Below, piece by piece: positions 31,799 to 44,494 of a DNA stretch of 64,000 bases. The stretch comes from Tridacna crocea (lineage: Eukaryota > Mollusca > Bivalvia > Cardiida > Cardiidae): positions 37,836,672 through 37,900,671 of the forward strand of contig OX031063.1 of NCBI GenBank assembly GCA_943736015.1, in the 5' to 3' direction. Below the pieces are notes generated by a model, which saw nothing but the letters and a program-made list of their open reading frames with translations, did no database searches and was not told where the DNA came from. Position 1 is the stretch's first letter. Every line of letters starts with the position of its first letter. The position numbers and the translations under genes were made by a program.

Positions 31799-32460
31799 TT
31801 AACTTTTGCAATACGACAAATTTTACGACGTTTTTGAAAGTTAGTTGAAATTTAGTCACATGTAAAAGAAAAACAGGTTACTAAAACAATGTAATTTGTA
31901 TCAGAAAACGTTGGGGACATCGTAGGGAAAGTAGAAAATTCTGGTTACCAGCATTTTCTCCTTTTCCATCGATGTTTACAAAATGCTTTCTCCTCTCAGG
32001 AGTGGTTAGTAAAGGGTGAAGTGTTTACGAGACGACGAAATTTTATACTTATCTCTATCTTCTGTACTAAACAGATTTGCAGATTACAAATTAAAACTTA
32101 CTCATGGATGGGATATCTCTTGTAACAAGGTAGAAATGATTGCGGGGAATGGAGAAAACGATGCCTACCAACAAAGTCCTGTTTTCCCCCATTTTAAAAG
32201 CGCATTCGGTCCTGATCGTTACAACGCGGGAAGTTTTTTAGTGAATTATTTTAAAATTCTACACCAAACGACAAAATTTTAGTCTCAATTAATCAAAGAA
32301 TTTGCAGGCGACAAATTTAACGTTGCTGAAATTATTGTACCTTGCAATGAACGGATAGTAAATATTGTTGGAAAAGGAGAAAATGCTGTCTACCAGCTTA
32401 TTCTCCTTTCCCCGCAAATGTTTTCAAAGGATCGTCGCAACTCGGGATTGTGTGGTGGCG
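31799..32460. mobile_element. Three degraded palindromic MITE copies in a row
   Basis: Core palindromes lie at about 31930-31973, 32140-32195 (very eroded) and 32360-32420. Flanks such as CACCAAACGACAAAATTTTA identify the family. Confidence 0.6.
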
Positions 32461-32639
32461 TGTTATAAAGGGAAAGTCCTTTCGATGAATCACAGAGAAA
32501 CTGACGTGCGAACATGTGTCAAAATAGACATTCATATTTTTACGTCATTTAATGAAATGTATCGAAAACAAACCTATGCGCGGATTTTGCTTATTTGATT
32601 CTATTGGAGCTTAGCGTATATAGTTTTCAACAGCTTTGG

Positions 32640-32812
32640 TCATATCACGGAGGTCAGCACACATACGTATGTGTTTCTTGGCATTCACACAATAGTACTG
32701 ACACAACTGTCTTTCCAAGTCATGGCACTGACTTTCTTCCTGGCAGGCATCGGAGGTGGTAAGTGAATACAAGAAAGTTTGCCTCATCGGTTATCGAGCC
32801 TGACAACCACTG
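32640..32812 (-). mobile_element. SINE fragment (3' body)
   Basis: It has GGTCATATCACGGAGGTCAG, TATGTGTTTCTTGGCATTCAC and CTTTCCAAGTCATGGCACTG, matching the reversed body of the 47288 family. Confidence 0.65.
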
Positions 32813-33165
32813 GATCACCACTCAGATACCCTAACACCGAGCTACTAAGCATGGGCGACAAAATTGAGCAGACGAGAAACAACCCACGCCAAACCTTTCT
32901 ACCAATACCAGCCCCGTGTCCCCATTTTAAAAATATGTATTTGGCTGTTGGACTCTTCTTATACACGTATGTCTCGGATACTGCAGTTCTCGCAGGCTGA
33001 CCTGTGCCGAAACTTTTCACTATCGGTGAATTTTCTGTATGTCAAAGGACCGGTTTACCTTATTAAGTGATGTCTTGCTTGGTATAAAGCATCACAGAGA
33101 AACATTAAGCCCCCTTAATAAACGAATTATTCTACTCGCTGAGAGAATTTAACCCTTATTCTATT

Positions 33166-33472
33166 AAACAAGAGCCGTCGAAGACGGATAATGCTCCCCG
33201 TAGAGGTCTCTTTTTGGGAAAATGAAGGGCTGTCGGTTAATGGTTGGTATAAACAGAAATTTACAACAAACCCCCCTTTTCCATTACACAGCGTCAAATT
33301 GGAAAACCGGGAAAAGTAAATCGACGCAATATCCTAAAGAGTATATGAAGTTTCATCCGATTTGGTTCAGGGATTCTGGAGAAATGGCTTCGGGCGGACG
33401 GACGGACAGACAGACATACGGACGGATGAACGGACAGACAACTATATGCTAGCCCTTCGGGGAGCATAATAA
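33166..33472. repeat. AAGAGCCGTC...GGGAGCAT dispersed repeat
   Basis: It runs from CAAGAGCCGTCGAAGACGGA to CCCTTCGGGGAGCATAATAA, with GGACGGACGGACAGACAGAC in place of the long GGAA tract. Confidence 0.75.
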
Positions 33473-33656
33473 CTAAAGCGAAATTTCAATTCGATAGTAA
33501 AAATTAAAATATTGCTATTTCAAGGGTATATTTGGGGTAATTATACCTGCTTATCAGACAGTGTAGATTTAAGATCAGACTGCACGTTATGTGCAGTCTG
33601 ATCTTGATCTACACTGTCTGCAAAAGGAAACTGAATCGTGCAGTTAAGGGTTACCT
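33470..33656. mobile_element. Hairpin TTAA MITE
   Basis: The hairpin TAGATTTAAGATCAGACTGC and its complement lies at 33559-33623, with the right end AGTTAAGGGTTA. Confidence 0.7.
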
Positions 33657-34061
33657 GACGGTTAACACTTGAGACAGATAAAAACTCAAAGCTAGTGCTG
33701 GGATAAATACATAAAGTTGGTCACATCGAATTCACATATATCCACAACTTTAAAAACCTTCTAGAGAGGTAGATACTATATATAAACAGTATGAACAAAC
33801 ATTGAAGAGCAGAATATCAGACGAAAGGAACAATAGAATTATGTATGGAGGGGAAAGGGTAACAAATACGCTTGAATATGCAGAATGAACTCGTTCGAAA
33901 TTACATATATATCAAACATACATTGTCTTCAAAAATCCTTATGTGGTATACTAATGAGAGTGCGCTCAAGAGTCAAATCCGGGGGCTACGAAAATACACT
34001 CATACTGAAAACAGGACGTTTTGGATAAGATCTTTACGATTAATTAGGACAAATACTGCAT

Positions 34062-34528
34062 AAATGGCCTGCAATATGGAAAAAATGGCATTTCGGACAT
34101 TTGCGTAAAGTAACGCCTCGGATCAGCCTGCGCAGTCCGTGCTGGCTGATAGGAAACGACACTCTCCGTTTTTTTTTATGCCATATGGAAAAATACGACA
34201 AATACTGCATAAACGTACCTGCAACACTCAAAAAAGGGGCATTCGGAAATTTGCCTAAAATGTCAACACCGATCAGCCTGCACAATGCGTGCAAGCTAAT
34301 TGGAGACGACAGGGATTGCACAGGCCAATCAGAAACGATTGAAAACGGCACTTTCTGTTTTAATGTAATTTTCAATTTTGGGCAAGTCTACTGTAGCACA
34401 AAATCTAATATAGTCGTAAAGGGCCGTCTCGGATTAGCCTGCGCGGACTGCTCAGGCTGATCCGAAACGACACTTTACGCAAATTGCCGAATGTCCGTTT
34501 TCGTGTGTTGCACGCCATGTCGGTTTCC
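34062..34528. mobile_element. Two CTGCAACACGCG-ended MITE copies, partly nested
   Basis: A partial copy (34062-34215) is followed by one starting ACCTGCAACACTCAAAAAAG and ending CGTTTTCGTGTGTTGCACGC. Confidence 0.7.
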
Positions 34529-34639
34529 TTGTCGTCGTAGCTGTTTAAGCTGGCCTTTGACATAAATTTGTCAATTAAATTAAAACAAACTTTCAAGCTG
34601 GTGGTAAAAATAAATTGTTTCTTTTGCAAAGTTATTTTT

Positions 34640-34775
34640 TTTTTTGGGGGGGGGGGAATATAACTTTCTTAGACAGTGTGGATTTAAATTCAGACTGCAT
34701 GTTCTTTTTAGTCTGATTTTGATATACACTGTAAGTAAAAGGTCCTTGAGATGCGCTTAGCTGTCCAAGGGTTAG
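34640..34775. mobile_element. Hairpin TTAA MITE, eroded
   Basis: It has AGACAGTGTGGATTTAAATTC, arms with several mismatches, and the end GCTTAGCTGTCCAAGGGTTA. Confidence 0.6.
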
Positions 34776-35095
34776 TAGTAATATGTGATCCGTAAAAATT
34801 GTACTCTGCGGGCCTCTGCAGGCCTATTTTGAATTCATTTATATCAGCAATATACAAGGGTGTCTAATGTGAAATGATAACTCATCCCGTTTATTCACAC
34901 CATAACAAATGGACAAGGTAGGGGATGCTCCTATTTCTCACACTAATTAGAAATTTCAGTATTTCTAAATGTATTTTCAGACAAGGTAATGCATTTTATC
35001 CATATTGTGACCGCAGTTTATCTCGAATAATCTGATATTGTGCAATATCAGTAAAAAGTTATGACAACTGCGCACCTTGTGGTAAAACGTAACCT

Positions 35096-35530
35096 GTTAC
35101 CCTTTCGATAACAATACATTGGTTTTTACGACCCTTGAGACGAACTGGACCTTTACAACATTATGAGAACAGGACAAAATACTGATGGCCGGCATATTCT
35201 ACTTTCCTCGAAATATAATTCATTCTTTCATTGACTGTTCCCATTTTTTTGAGCTAGATTTACTCTGTGGTCTTTGAGCTAAATTTACTCTACTGTCTGT
35301 AAGTTTAATCAAACGGCAATATATTCAGGATTGTCCAAGTCGGAACCGATTGCAGATGACAAAACAAAAGTCACTGGAAATTTGAAATTTGTTTTGTGAA
35401 AGGTGGAAAACATTGTGGGAATTGGAGAAAATGCTTGTTATCAGCATTTTTGTCCCTTTTCCCACAATGTTTTCTATAGGCTTCTATCTCAGGTTTGTCA
35501 AAAGTTGGGATTGTGAGGTAGCTGGTTAAA
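35096..35530. mobile_element. Two degraded palindromic MITE copies
   Basis: The copy at about 35096-35310 has ACCCTTTCGATAACAATACA and almost no palindrome left. The copy at 35308-35530 has a palindrome at 35406-35475 with an unpaired insertion. Confidence 0.6.
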
Positions 35531-35711
35531 TGAAGAGAAGCGTAAGATACTGTCATCTGATTACGAGTTTTGGAGTTTGAAAAATGAAGCTGATAATTTC
35601 TCACAGAAATAATACACAACCTGTTTCTAATTCAATGCTTTATAAGCTAGAAATTCTAAAGAAAGAAATATCGAACTGCGAAGAATTAGGACAAACATTT
35701 TACCTTTACTT

Positions 35712-35990
35712 CGATCTTGATTGATTGATTGATTTTGTTGAGGTTTAACGCCACTTTAACAGCCAAGGTCATATCATGGCGGTCGGTGACGCACATGTTT
35801 TTCCTGGCTTTCTCATACCAGTACTTACACTACTTTCTTTCCAAAGCCACCGACTACTTTTTTCACATGCTTTGGCAGAGGTGAGAGGCGAAAATACGCC
35901 GGAAAGAAAGTTCGCCTAAACCGGGTATCGAACTCACAACCACCAGGTCATGAGTCCGACACGCTCACCACTGAGCCTCCGGGCACTTCG
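35712..35990 (-). mobile_element. tRNA-derived SINE
   Basis: It is the same family as 47288, reversed: GCCCGGAGGCTCAGTGGTGA head, B box TGAGTTCGATACCC, and a GGCGTTAAACCTCAAC tail followed by a (TCAA)n-like run. Confidence 0.85.
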
Positions 35991-36041
35991 ATCTTGATCT
36001 AGATCTACACGATTCGCGAAAGCTACCGATATCGTAAAGGT

Positions 36042-36262
36042 TAAATCTTTACCAAACGACAGAATTTTAGATTAATCCCAATTGAACGCATTTGCAGACA
36101 ACAAAAATGTGACTAAAGAATATAACTTTGTTTTAGGAGTGGAAGAAAACATTGTGGGAAAAGGAGAAAATGCTGGTTACCAGCATTTTCTCCTTTTCCC
36201 ACAATGTTTTTAAAAGGTTTCTTTCACAGAGGTGTTAAAAGTCTGGATTGTGTGGTAAAGGA
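36042..36262 (-). mobile_element. Palindromic TTAA MITE
   Basis: It starts TTAAATCTTTACCAAACGAC and ends TGTGGTAAAGGACC. The palindrome at 36147-36212 is perfect apart from its centre. Confidence 0.8.
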
Positions 36263-36359
36263 CCAAAAACAGGTGCGGGCATATTTCCTAATGCAAAATA
36301 GATATACACAAATTTAATAAGTTAAACAATCCCTTACACACATAGTTTTACAGGTAAAT

Positions 36360-36614
36360 GTGATCCGTCACGCTAAAAGGGACTATCTGGGAATTCCGTA
36401 CATTAATTAGATGAAAATAGATCATAGATAGTGCAGGTCAGTTTAAGTTGATAGATAAAAAATGATAGTACATCAAGTCAGAATAACAGAAAACCAAAAA
36501 TAACAGAAAAGCGAAAAGTGTGGAACCCTAGTCAGCCTGCGCAATTTGCGAAGTCTGACAAGTGTCGACACTTGTCGCAGTTCCCAGATGGCCACTTTTT
36601 TCGTGGCGGGTTAC
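36360..36614. mobile_element. GTGACCC-TIR MITE, diverged
   Basis: It starts GTGATCCGTCACGCTAAAAG. The far end TTTTCGTGGCGGGTTAC is mutated. Confidence 0.72.
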
Positions 36615-37112
36615 AAATATTCTTATAAACCTGGGTGCGGGAATATTTTTTATTACAACATTTTTTATTACGAAACAAGGCTGGACCGTACCCTCGCCGC
36701 ATATCCGGTTGTTTCCGTTTACTTTAATCGATTTTAGGCGATAAATATTTCGAAAGTATAATGAAAGGAAATTTGAAATTTGTTTACTATTACCTGAATT
36801 TCGCAATGTAAACAATCCTCAAGAAAAAAAAGAAACAAATGATCGCACAAAAGAAAGACATGCACTCACAGGCACAATCCTAAATTTTATTATAATTCTT
36901 TACCAATTTAATTTCTTGTCCAAAATTGAAAGTACTCGCAGACAACAGATTAACTTTAGTACTGTTGGTGATATTTATAGCAGAAAGATTAGAAAATATT
37001 GTGGTAAAAGGAGAAGTTGTTGATCAACAAAAGCGCATCTCCCTCGGGGTCGGTGAAACGTAGGACACTCCGGTAAAATTATAGTTAGATAATGCAGCAC
37101 GAAGGAAATCAT

Positions 37113-37341
37113 TTAACCCATTACCACACAATCCCTACTTTTGGCGCCCCTGAGAAAGAAGCCTTTAGAAAACATTGTAGGAAAAGGAGAAAATGCTGGT
37201 AACCAGCATTTTCTCCTTTTCCTACAATGTTTTCTACCCTTAACAAAAAAAAATTCAAATTTTTAGTCACTTTTATTTTGTCGTCTGCAAATGCTTTCGA
37301 TTTTGACACGCCTAAAATATTGTCGTTTGGTAATGAGTTAA
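37113..37341 (+). mobile_element. Palindromic TTAA MITE, full length
   Basis: The ends are TTAACCCATTACCACACAAT and GTTTGGTAATGAGTTAA. Both arms share the variant GTAGG / CCTAC. Confidence 0.85.
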
Positions 37342-38059
37342 GGGAGAGTCAAACGCCTTATTTATGGGCTTAGAGGAAATGGAAAACATTTCGACAAAAG
37401 AGTGCATTTTTCTAGGAAACAATATCCACCGTTTTCAAATGTTTATTTAACGAAACAACCCCGCGTTTACCGACCGACAAAAATTTTCCATCAAGCGAAT
37501 ATAAAGTTTTTGACTAAACAGTGAGATCTGTGTTCGAAAGGATGAAAAAAATAGCGGAAACGGAGAAAATGCTGGTTACCAGGATTTTTTCCTTTTCCCG
37601 CTATGTTTTCAAAAGCATTCTTTGTAAAGGCCCGAGGATTGTGTGGCTGAAATTTTTGTTTAGTCGGTGTGCCAGTGGTTAAAAGGGTGTCCTTTTTCTT
37701 TATAAGTTTTTAATATTGATTAAGGAAATTACATAACTCTCTATCACACAGTTCTAAGTTTAACGACCCTACATGGAAATAAGGGGTTTTTTTTCTTCAA
37801 AAAAATTGTGGGGAAAAAAATAGAAAGCGCTGGTCACCAGTACATTATCCTTGATAGTCTTACATTGCATCGTGTGGTAAAAGGTTGAAGTACTGTGGTC
37901 GCACACGTATTTATCATTAACACTACGAATGGGTGAACAAATGATATGTGCAAATGATATCAACAAATATTACACAACTACAAGTGAAACTTACAAAATA
38001 AGTTGTACATCCATGAATAAAGTTTACAAAACTTGGAAAAGATCAACCTATAAGAAAAC

Positions 38060-38135
38060 AGCAAGTTGCAGATTGTGCAGGCTGGTCCGAGACGACACTT
38101 TACGGAAATGTCGGAATGTCCCCTTTCGCGTGTAG
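38060..38135. mobile_element. Fragment of the CTGCAACACGCG-ended MITE
   Basis: Only the right part is present (GGTCCGAGACGACACTTTAC to CCCCTTTCGCGTGT). Similar fragments lie at 39592-39660 and 58488-58560. Confidence 0.65.
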
Positions 38136-38167
38136 ATGGCTGTATATGAACGTTACTTCAGTTATTG

Positions 38168-38319
38168 TCACTTATCACTATGAATGCATTTTCTAGTCAC
38201 ATCCAAGTCGCCGTTTCTCTTGCAAAGTCCAAGGACGCTGATAATCACCTGCTCTAGTATCTCCAGTAAAGTCATCAAACTGGCCCCAACTGCCAGCCCC
38301 AAATAGCCCCCAAAGGAAC
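38168..38319 (-). CDS. DEG/ENaC exon 8: TM2, selectivity filter, stop
   Basis: The acceptor is tttatctacag. It encodes GSFGGYLGLAVGASLMTLLE, with the G-A-S selectivity filter and the conserved acidic residue in LLEILE, then a 25-residue tail ending in TGA. Confidence 0.93.
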
Positions 38320-41300
38320 CTGTAGATAAAGATCATTTTAAGAACTCATATTTGGATTGTTAAAAGGAAATGAAAAACGGCATCTCTAATAATTGTGACC
38401 CATCACACAAAAAAAGGGACCATCTGGGAATTCTGTGCATTAGTTAGATGAAAACAGATCAACGATAGTGCAGGTCAGTTTAAGTTGATAATTCAAAAAT
38501 GAGTGTATAACAAGGTACAATGACCACTTTCCATATAGAAAATGTCATTGAAGCCGAAACTGTCAACCCTGGTCAACCTGTGCAATTCGCGCAGTCCGAT
38601 CAGGTTTGACACTTTTCGCAGTTCCCAGAAGGTCCCTTTTTGCCTGATGGGTCACAATCTGGAAATTTTTGCTTTATTATTTTTGCTGATGAATCTATTC
38701 CATGTACTGGATATACAGATAGAAATCAAATTAGCATGTGATTGGTTGTTTTAAGGTCGCTTTCAACATCTTTTAAGTCATATCACGGCGACAGCAAACC
38801 GCACGAAATATTTCTGAGACCATTCAGGACATATGCCGAGCGATGCGAAGGTAAAAAGTAGAATATGAATTTATGTAAATTATTTTGACCTGGGTAAGGT
38901 TAAATGAAGTAGATAATATTCATTTTTCTAAACTGTGTATTTTCTTGCTCGTCTGCCTGACTTTATATACGTCTCGCTCTGTCTACGTCGTCATCATCAT
39001 CATCAATATCATCATCTTCATCTTCATCATCGACAACAACACAAACATAACATATCTAATATTTCCCTTTTCTAAGAATTCATGTTATCTACAAAGAAAC
39101 CATACTGTAAAATTAACTCACCAATCAAATCTGCCAATCCAAATTCGAGGACTTGCTCATGTACAACAGTAATCTTGGAATCAAAGTAAATCCTTAGTCC
39201 TAGGAAATCTTGTCTACAAAGAAAATATATACATATGTGACCCATCACGCAAAAAGGGGTCATCTGGAATTTCGTTACATCAATTAGATTAAAAAAAGAT
39301 CAACGATATTGCAGGTCAGTTTAAGTTGATTATTCAAAAATGATTGTAAAACATGGTACATTGACCACTCTTCATACAGGAAATGTCATTAAAGCGAAAA
39401 GTTTCAAACCTGGTCAGCCTGCGCAATTCGCGCAGGCTGACCAGGGTTGACACTTTTCGCAGTTCACAGAAGGTCCCCTTCTGCTTGATGGATCACATTT
39501 TTTTTTTTTTTGGACAAATCTTATGAGCCGTGTTCTTCGAAAGTGGGAATTATTGCGTCTCCTTGATACATTATACCAAAGAGGATTGGAATGCTACACG
39601 CGAAAAGAGGGATTCGGACATTTCCGTAAAGTGTCGTCTCGGGGTCAGCCTGCGCCCGTCTCTTTCTCTGAATAGTTAAAACTCGGCATTGTGTGGTAAA
39701 GAAATGAAGGGAGAGGTACATATTCCTGATGCTACAGTCACACACGGCCGGATTTCCTATCGGGTCCATACGGAACTTAAACCGTATCCTCCCGGTTCCA
39801 CCCGTATAGACCAACATTGTAACCAGTGTCAATTCCTGATGGATTCCAGAGACTACGATACGGTGCAGAAAAAAAATGTTGGTCATGTTCAAAATTTTGC
39901 ACGAATTTCAATTCCGTATTGATATCCGTATTGGCCCGGTTCGAACCGCATTGACCCGCATCCAGCCGCTTCAACCCTCAGCATAAAACCGCATCAACCC
40001 CTATCGACCCGTACTTGCCCTTTTCATATCCCAGTGGCCATTTTTAAATCTGCGTACAGTCAAAACGTGGAGAACGCTGGAGTGGTATTTATCAAGGAAG
40101 CCATTGTGGAAAATTAATAATTATTAAAGAAAATAGTGGCTTAAAAAGTCAACCTACTAAGCAAGTAAATACCTTTTCTCCTAAAGGAAGAGTACTTATG
40201 ACAAAGTTAGGATTTTTGTGTGTTGGTGGTCTCCCTTTAATCAATAGGTGGACTCAGAAAGAACGTCCCTTGACAGCAGGATACATGATGAATAGAGAGA
40301 GAAACTATGTGAATATCCCAGCTTTACAATCATTTTTTTTTTCGATCTTTAAATATTCATTGCACAACCAAATGAAGTAGCGCTCAGTCAGGGGATGAAC
40401 AAGCTATGGGACGAACTGGTTTTGGAAGGGAAAAGCCCAGGACCAAGTGATCGGTAGACAAATTTTGTATCATTGCGCCAACAGAAGGTTATTAGCGACT
40501 GAAGCTATTTCAATTTAAAATGAGTATTTCCATGATCGATGGCCTCACCCATAGTAGTTTAATATGCCATTTCCAATTTTATATCTGAGTGCTACCGAAA
40601 AACTCATTTGCCTGAGAAAATCTGAGTTTCATTGGGTTTATTTCCTTCGGATTTGCACAAAATTCGATACCTGGTCTCCAAAATTCAATACTGAACTCAT
40701 AGTGGCATTGTCTTCGACAAATACAACAAAAAACCGCATCTAGCCATTCCTACCCTGCAAGTATAAATTACCCTCCATTCCGGGACTAATCCGGCTCATT
40801 TTCAGCCGTATCAATCCGGTTCGTGACCCGGCCGTATGTGACTGTAGCATGAGTTACCTGATACTGTCCTTAGTATTCGTGATCCCATACAAGTTCTTTA
40901 AAAACTCTTCATTCGGGAAATAGGCCGACGACAATTTTGTTTCATACTGCACGGAATGACATGGGATCGGACAATCACATGTTGTGGAGTGATTGACGGA
41001 AAAATTCTCTGAAATATTTGTTAGGCAGTGAAAGGATAACTATATAGGTTATAAGGTGACTACAAAAATTATGACTTTCCATTCAATAACTCAAGGAATT
41101 TAAAGGAAAAATCTTTGAATACTATAGGTTAAAGAGTGAAATGTTGACACATCTGGTTGCAAAATAGCTCTCTAAGTACTTACTTATTTGAAATTTATGG
41201 AAAAAATCTCTGAAAGATTGGTTAAACAGTGCAATCTTGACTACAAGTATTTCGGTTGAAAAATAACACCAGGAAATTTATGGAAAAAATCTCTGAAAGA

Positions 41301-44300
41301 TTGGTTAAACAGTGCAATCTTGACTACAAGTATTTCGGTTGAAAAGTAACATCAGGAATTATGACTTTCTAAGCAGTTACTCGGAGAATTTCATGGAAAT
41401 AATCTCTAAAATATCGGATAAACAGTGAAATCGTTCACATAATAGTTGCATGACGCTCACCAAGTTTATTTTCAAAATGCATAATAAAGTATTGATAGGC
41501 ATAATAACGGCTGGCAACACGCGAAAAGGGGCATTCAGACAATTGCGTATAGTGTAGTCTCGCATCAGCCTGTGCAGTCGTCACAGATTAATCCGAAACG
41601 ACACTTTCCGTTTTTATGTAATTTTCTGTTTTGCGCAAGTCTACTGTAGCACAAAATCTAATGCAGTCGAGAAGTGCCGTCTCGGATTAGCCTGCGCGGA
41701 CTGCGCAGGCTAATCCGGGATGACACTTTCCGCAAATGGCCGAACCCCCCTTTTCGCGTGTTGCCAGCCATATAGGTCCTTTTCACCAACTATTCATGAG
41801 AACCTTCTATTTTTCATGTTTGACAGAAGTGTCTATATTTAGAAAGTTATACAACCTCTGATTGGCTAAACCGATAAGCTGAATAAAAGTTCAAGCAGAA
41901 AAAGGCGTTTGAAAATATCATGGAAAAGAAGAAAATGCTCGTAATAATAATTACTTCATTTTCCCACTTTTACTTCATTTTCAGAGATAATATTCACAAA
42001 TTCAGCGAAATTTGATTAGAAGTCTGATGGTTTGGAGGTAACAAGATAATTATACGTACTGATAGCATTCTCGTGACATGACGCATACTCCACCAAGCTA
42101 CAAGCTTTAAATAAACCTGAAATAATCAGTTATTTGTTATACATACATGTGAGTTTATGGTCAGATACTCTGTAATTTACTAGTCAGTGTTTAACCTCTA
42201 CAGCGCTCAATTTGGTTGCTAAAGCGTGCAGCGTAGCCAAATACACCAGATTTTGACCTATTTCTCGGTATTAACATGGTCGTATGAATAAATAATTATT
42301 TGCGATTGGAGAAAAATTAGAACAGGTTTATTCGGTGGAACCTTTCAGGCATATTTCAAGGCACATTTATGACAAAAAAAATACTAGCTACAACTAACCG
42401 ATCTTCCAGCAGTCTTATAATAATTTTATTATTCAAGTACCTCTCTCTCTTTTTTTCACAACGTGTCTTGTGTATCACTGATTGTCATACAAATTGCACG
42501 TTGGTAGTTGTTGTTTGGTAATTTGAATTTAAGGTTTACTGCACCGGGCGCAGCTTTGGCTGCTTTTGAGGACAGCATGGCATTACATAATAGAAAATTT
42601 GGGTTTTTTTACGGTGAATGATTGAAATTTATTTCATCTTGAGAACATCATCGGTAATATTTTTACTGGAAGCTGGACCACTCGTGAAAATATTACCGAT
42701 GATGTTCACAAAATGAAATAAAATTCGATTTTTCATTGTAAAAAACAAAAATCTTCTATGTATCGTCTTTTTTTACTTCGAAAACCTCGTAACTGCAGCT
42801 TGTTACAAGCTTCAGTTACGAGGTTTTCGAAGTAAACCGACGATATTTGGTTTTGGTCTTCTTGTAAAATGTACCTTAAACATGTAATTGGAGGAGGGGA
42901 ATGGCCTAATCTAAGTTGTAAGAACTTGTGGCCAGACCCTTTTGCCAATGTACATTTGTCATTCCTTGCACTAGAAATTGTGTTTATGTATTGCTTTTGT
43001 TGACATGTACATATGTATGGCAATAAATATGTTTAAACTTGCAAAGAGTAAAGAATTTAACGACACACATACACAAAAGAAGCGACAATCTTACTTGTGT
43101 TACCAGTAAAGAATGGTCCTATACAGTGACATGTTGCGTTAACATACAACATTAGACATTCCTCCATACACAAATGTCGGGAGTATTTAGCATGATATAA
43201 AAGTGGAACACTGAAATCTTCAGAGTCAGTTTCAACACATTCCTCAGTCCGAAAGGCTGTCACCGGTTTCGGTAAATATCCATACTAAATATTAGGAAAA
43301 GAAAGAGAAGATCCGAACAATAACATTGAAAATAATACAAGCATGGTACCTACATTACAGACAATTTTATGTGCGTCATGCTAAAGACTCGCTTCGGGGA
43401 TATAAAGAATACATAGAGGATAATCAACTGGTTGTTTTTGATATTAAAAATATCTCACGAGGATGCGTTGTTAGGCGTTGAAAAAACGAGTGCGCAGCAC
43501 GAGTTTTTTTAACGCCTTACGACGTGTCCGAGTGAGATATTTTTCATATCAAAAATACCCAGTTGATTATTCTATTTATTATATACCTTATTAACATCAT
43601 TATTTGTAATTTTGCGTTTGAAAGTCGAAAAAAATGTAGTCGAAAAAAAAAAGTAGTTCCCAAATTACGACAGGAAGTGAAAGTGAAAGTTGATAACGTC
43701 ACTAGTGATGATATCAAAATTTATTACACTGGGAAATTCCAGGATTTCACTGCTAGGTATATTATAAATAGAGGATATTTTTGGGGTTTTTTTAATCGGA
43801 GAAAGATCGAAATTTATTTCATATCGTGAACACCATCGGTAATATTTTCACGAGAGCCACTCTTGAAAGTATTACCAATGGTGTTCACGAGATGAAATAA
43901 ATTTCGATCTTTCACCGAAAAAAAAACAAATATTCTGTTTATTTCATTCTTTTAACCCTTTATGGGAGGAGCTTTATCAAAATCCAGAACAGATCTTTCC
44001 GTTATTCCCCGTGGCGTACCCCTCCCGCATAGCAACGCATTACAATATTACGTAAAGTAATGTAAGGTATATGACGTCATATTTCCATCTAGTTGTGAGG
44101 CACGCGCAATTTACCTAGGCAACAAGAACATGAAAATTGGTATTTTCATTGGTCGTTCCCGTGTAATATCGAAAACTATTTTCACTGCTATTTCTCGATA
44201 TCCTACCGGAAAGCATGAAATAGGCCAAGTTCTTCTGGCAAAACAGAGTTAACTGCGCAACATGGTACATTTTACAAAGCAGTTAAGCACATGATCATGG

Positions 44301-44434
44301 ATCCTTAAAATCCGTTTAAGTCAATCAAACGGTTGAATACCGAGATAAAATGTATTTGGAGATGCATAAAATTTACAAATAACAAAAGCTATAGACCAAG
44401 ATCAGCCTACGCGTATCGTGCAGGCTGCGCTGGG

Positions 44435-44494
<60 letters not shown>

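Larger units (their letters stand above)
28214..38167. other. 10-kb intergenic region packed with short elements
   Basis: This lies between the GPI-protein gene (5' end) and the DEG/ENaC gene (3' end). It is almost fully explained by MITEs, a SINE and SINE fragment, and simple repeats. I found no convincing exon. Stretches 30400-30660, 33660-34050 and 34780-35090 show no feature I recognise. Confidence 0.55.

Noticed and set aside
36546-36815. Possible small exon near 36.79 kb (minus strand, cttgag acceptor, 24 nt, GTAATA donor)
   Set aside because: It is too short, has a poor acceptor, and does not fit the phase of any neighbouring gene.
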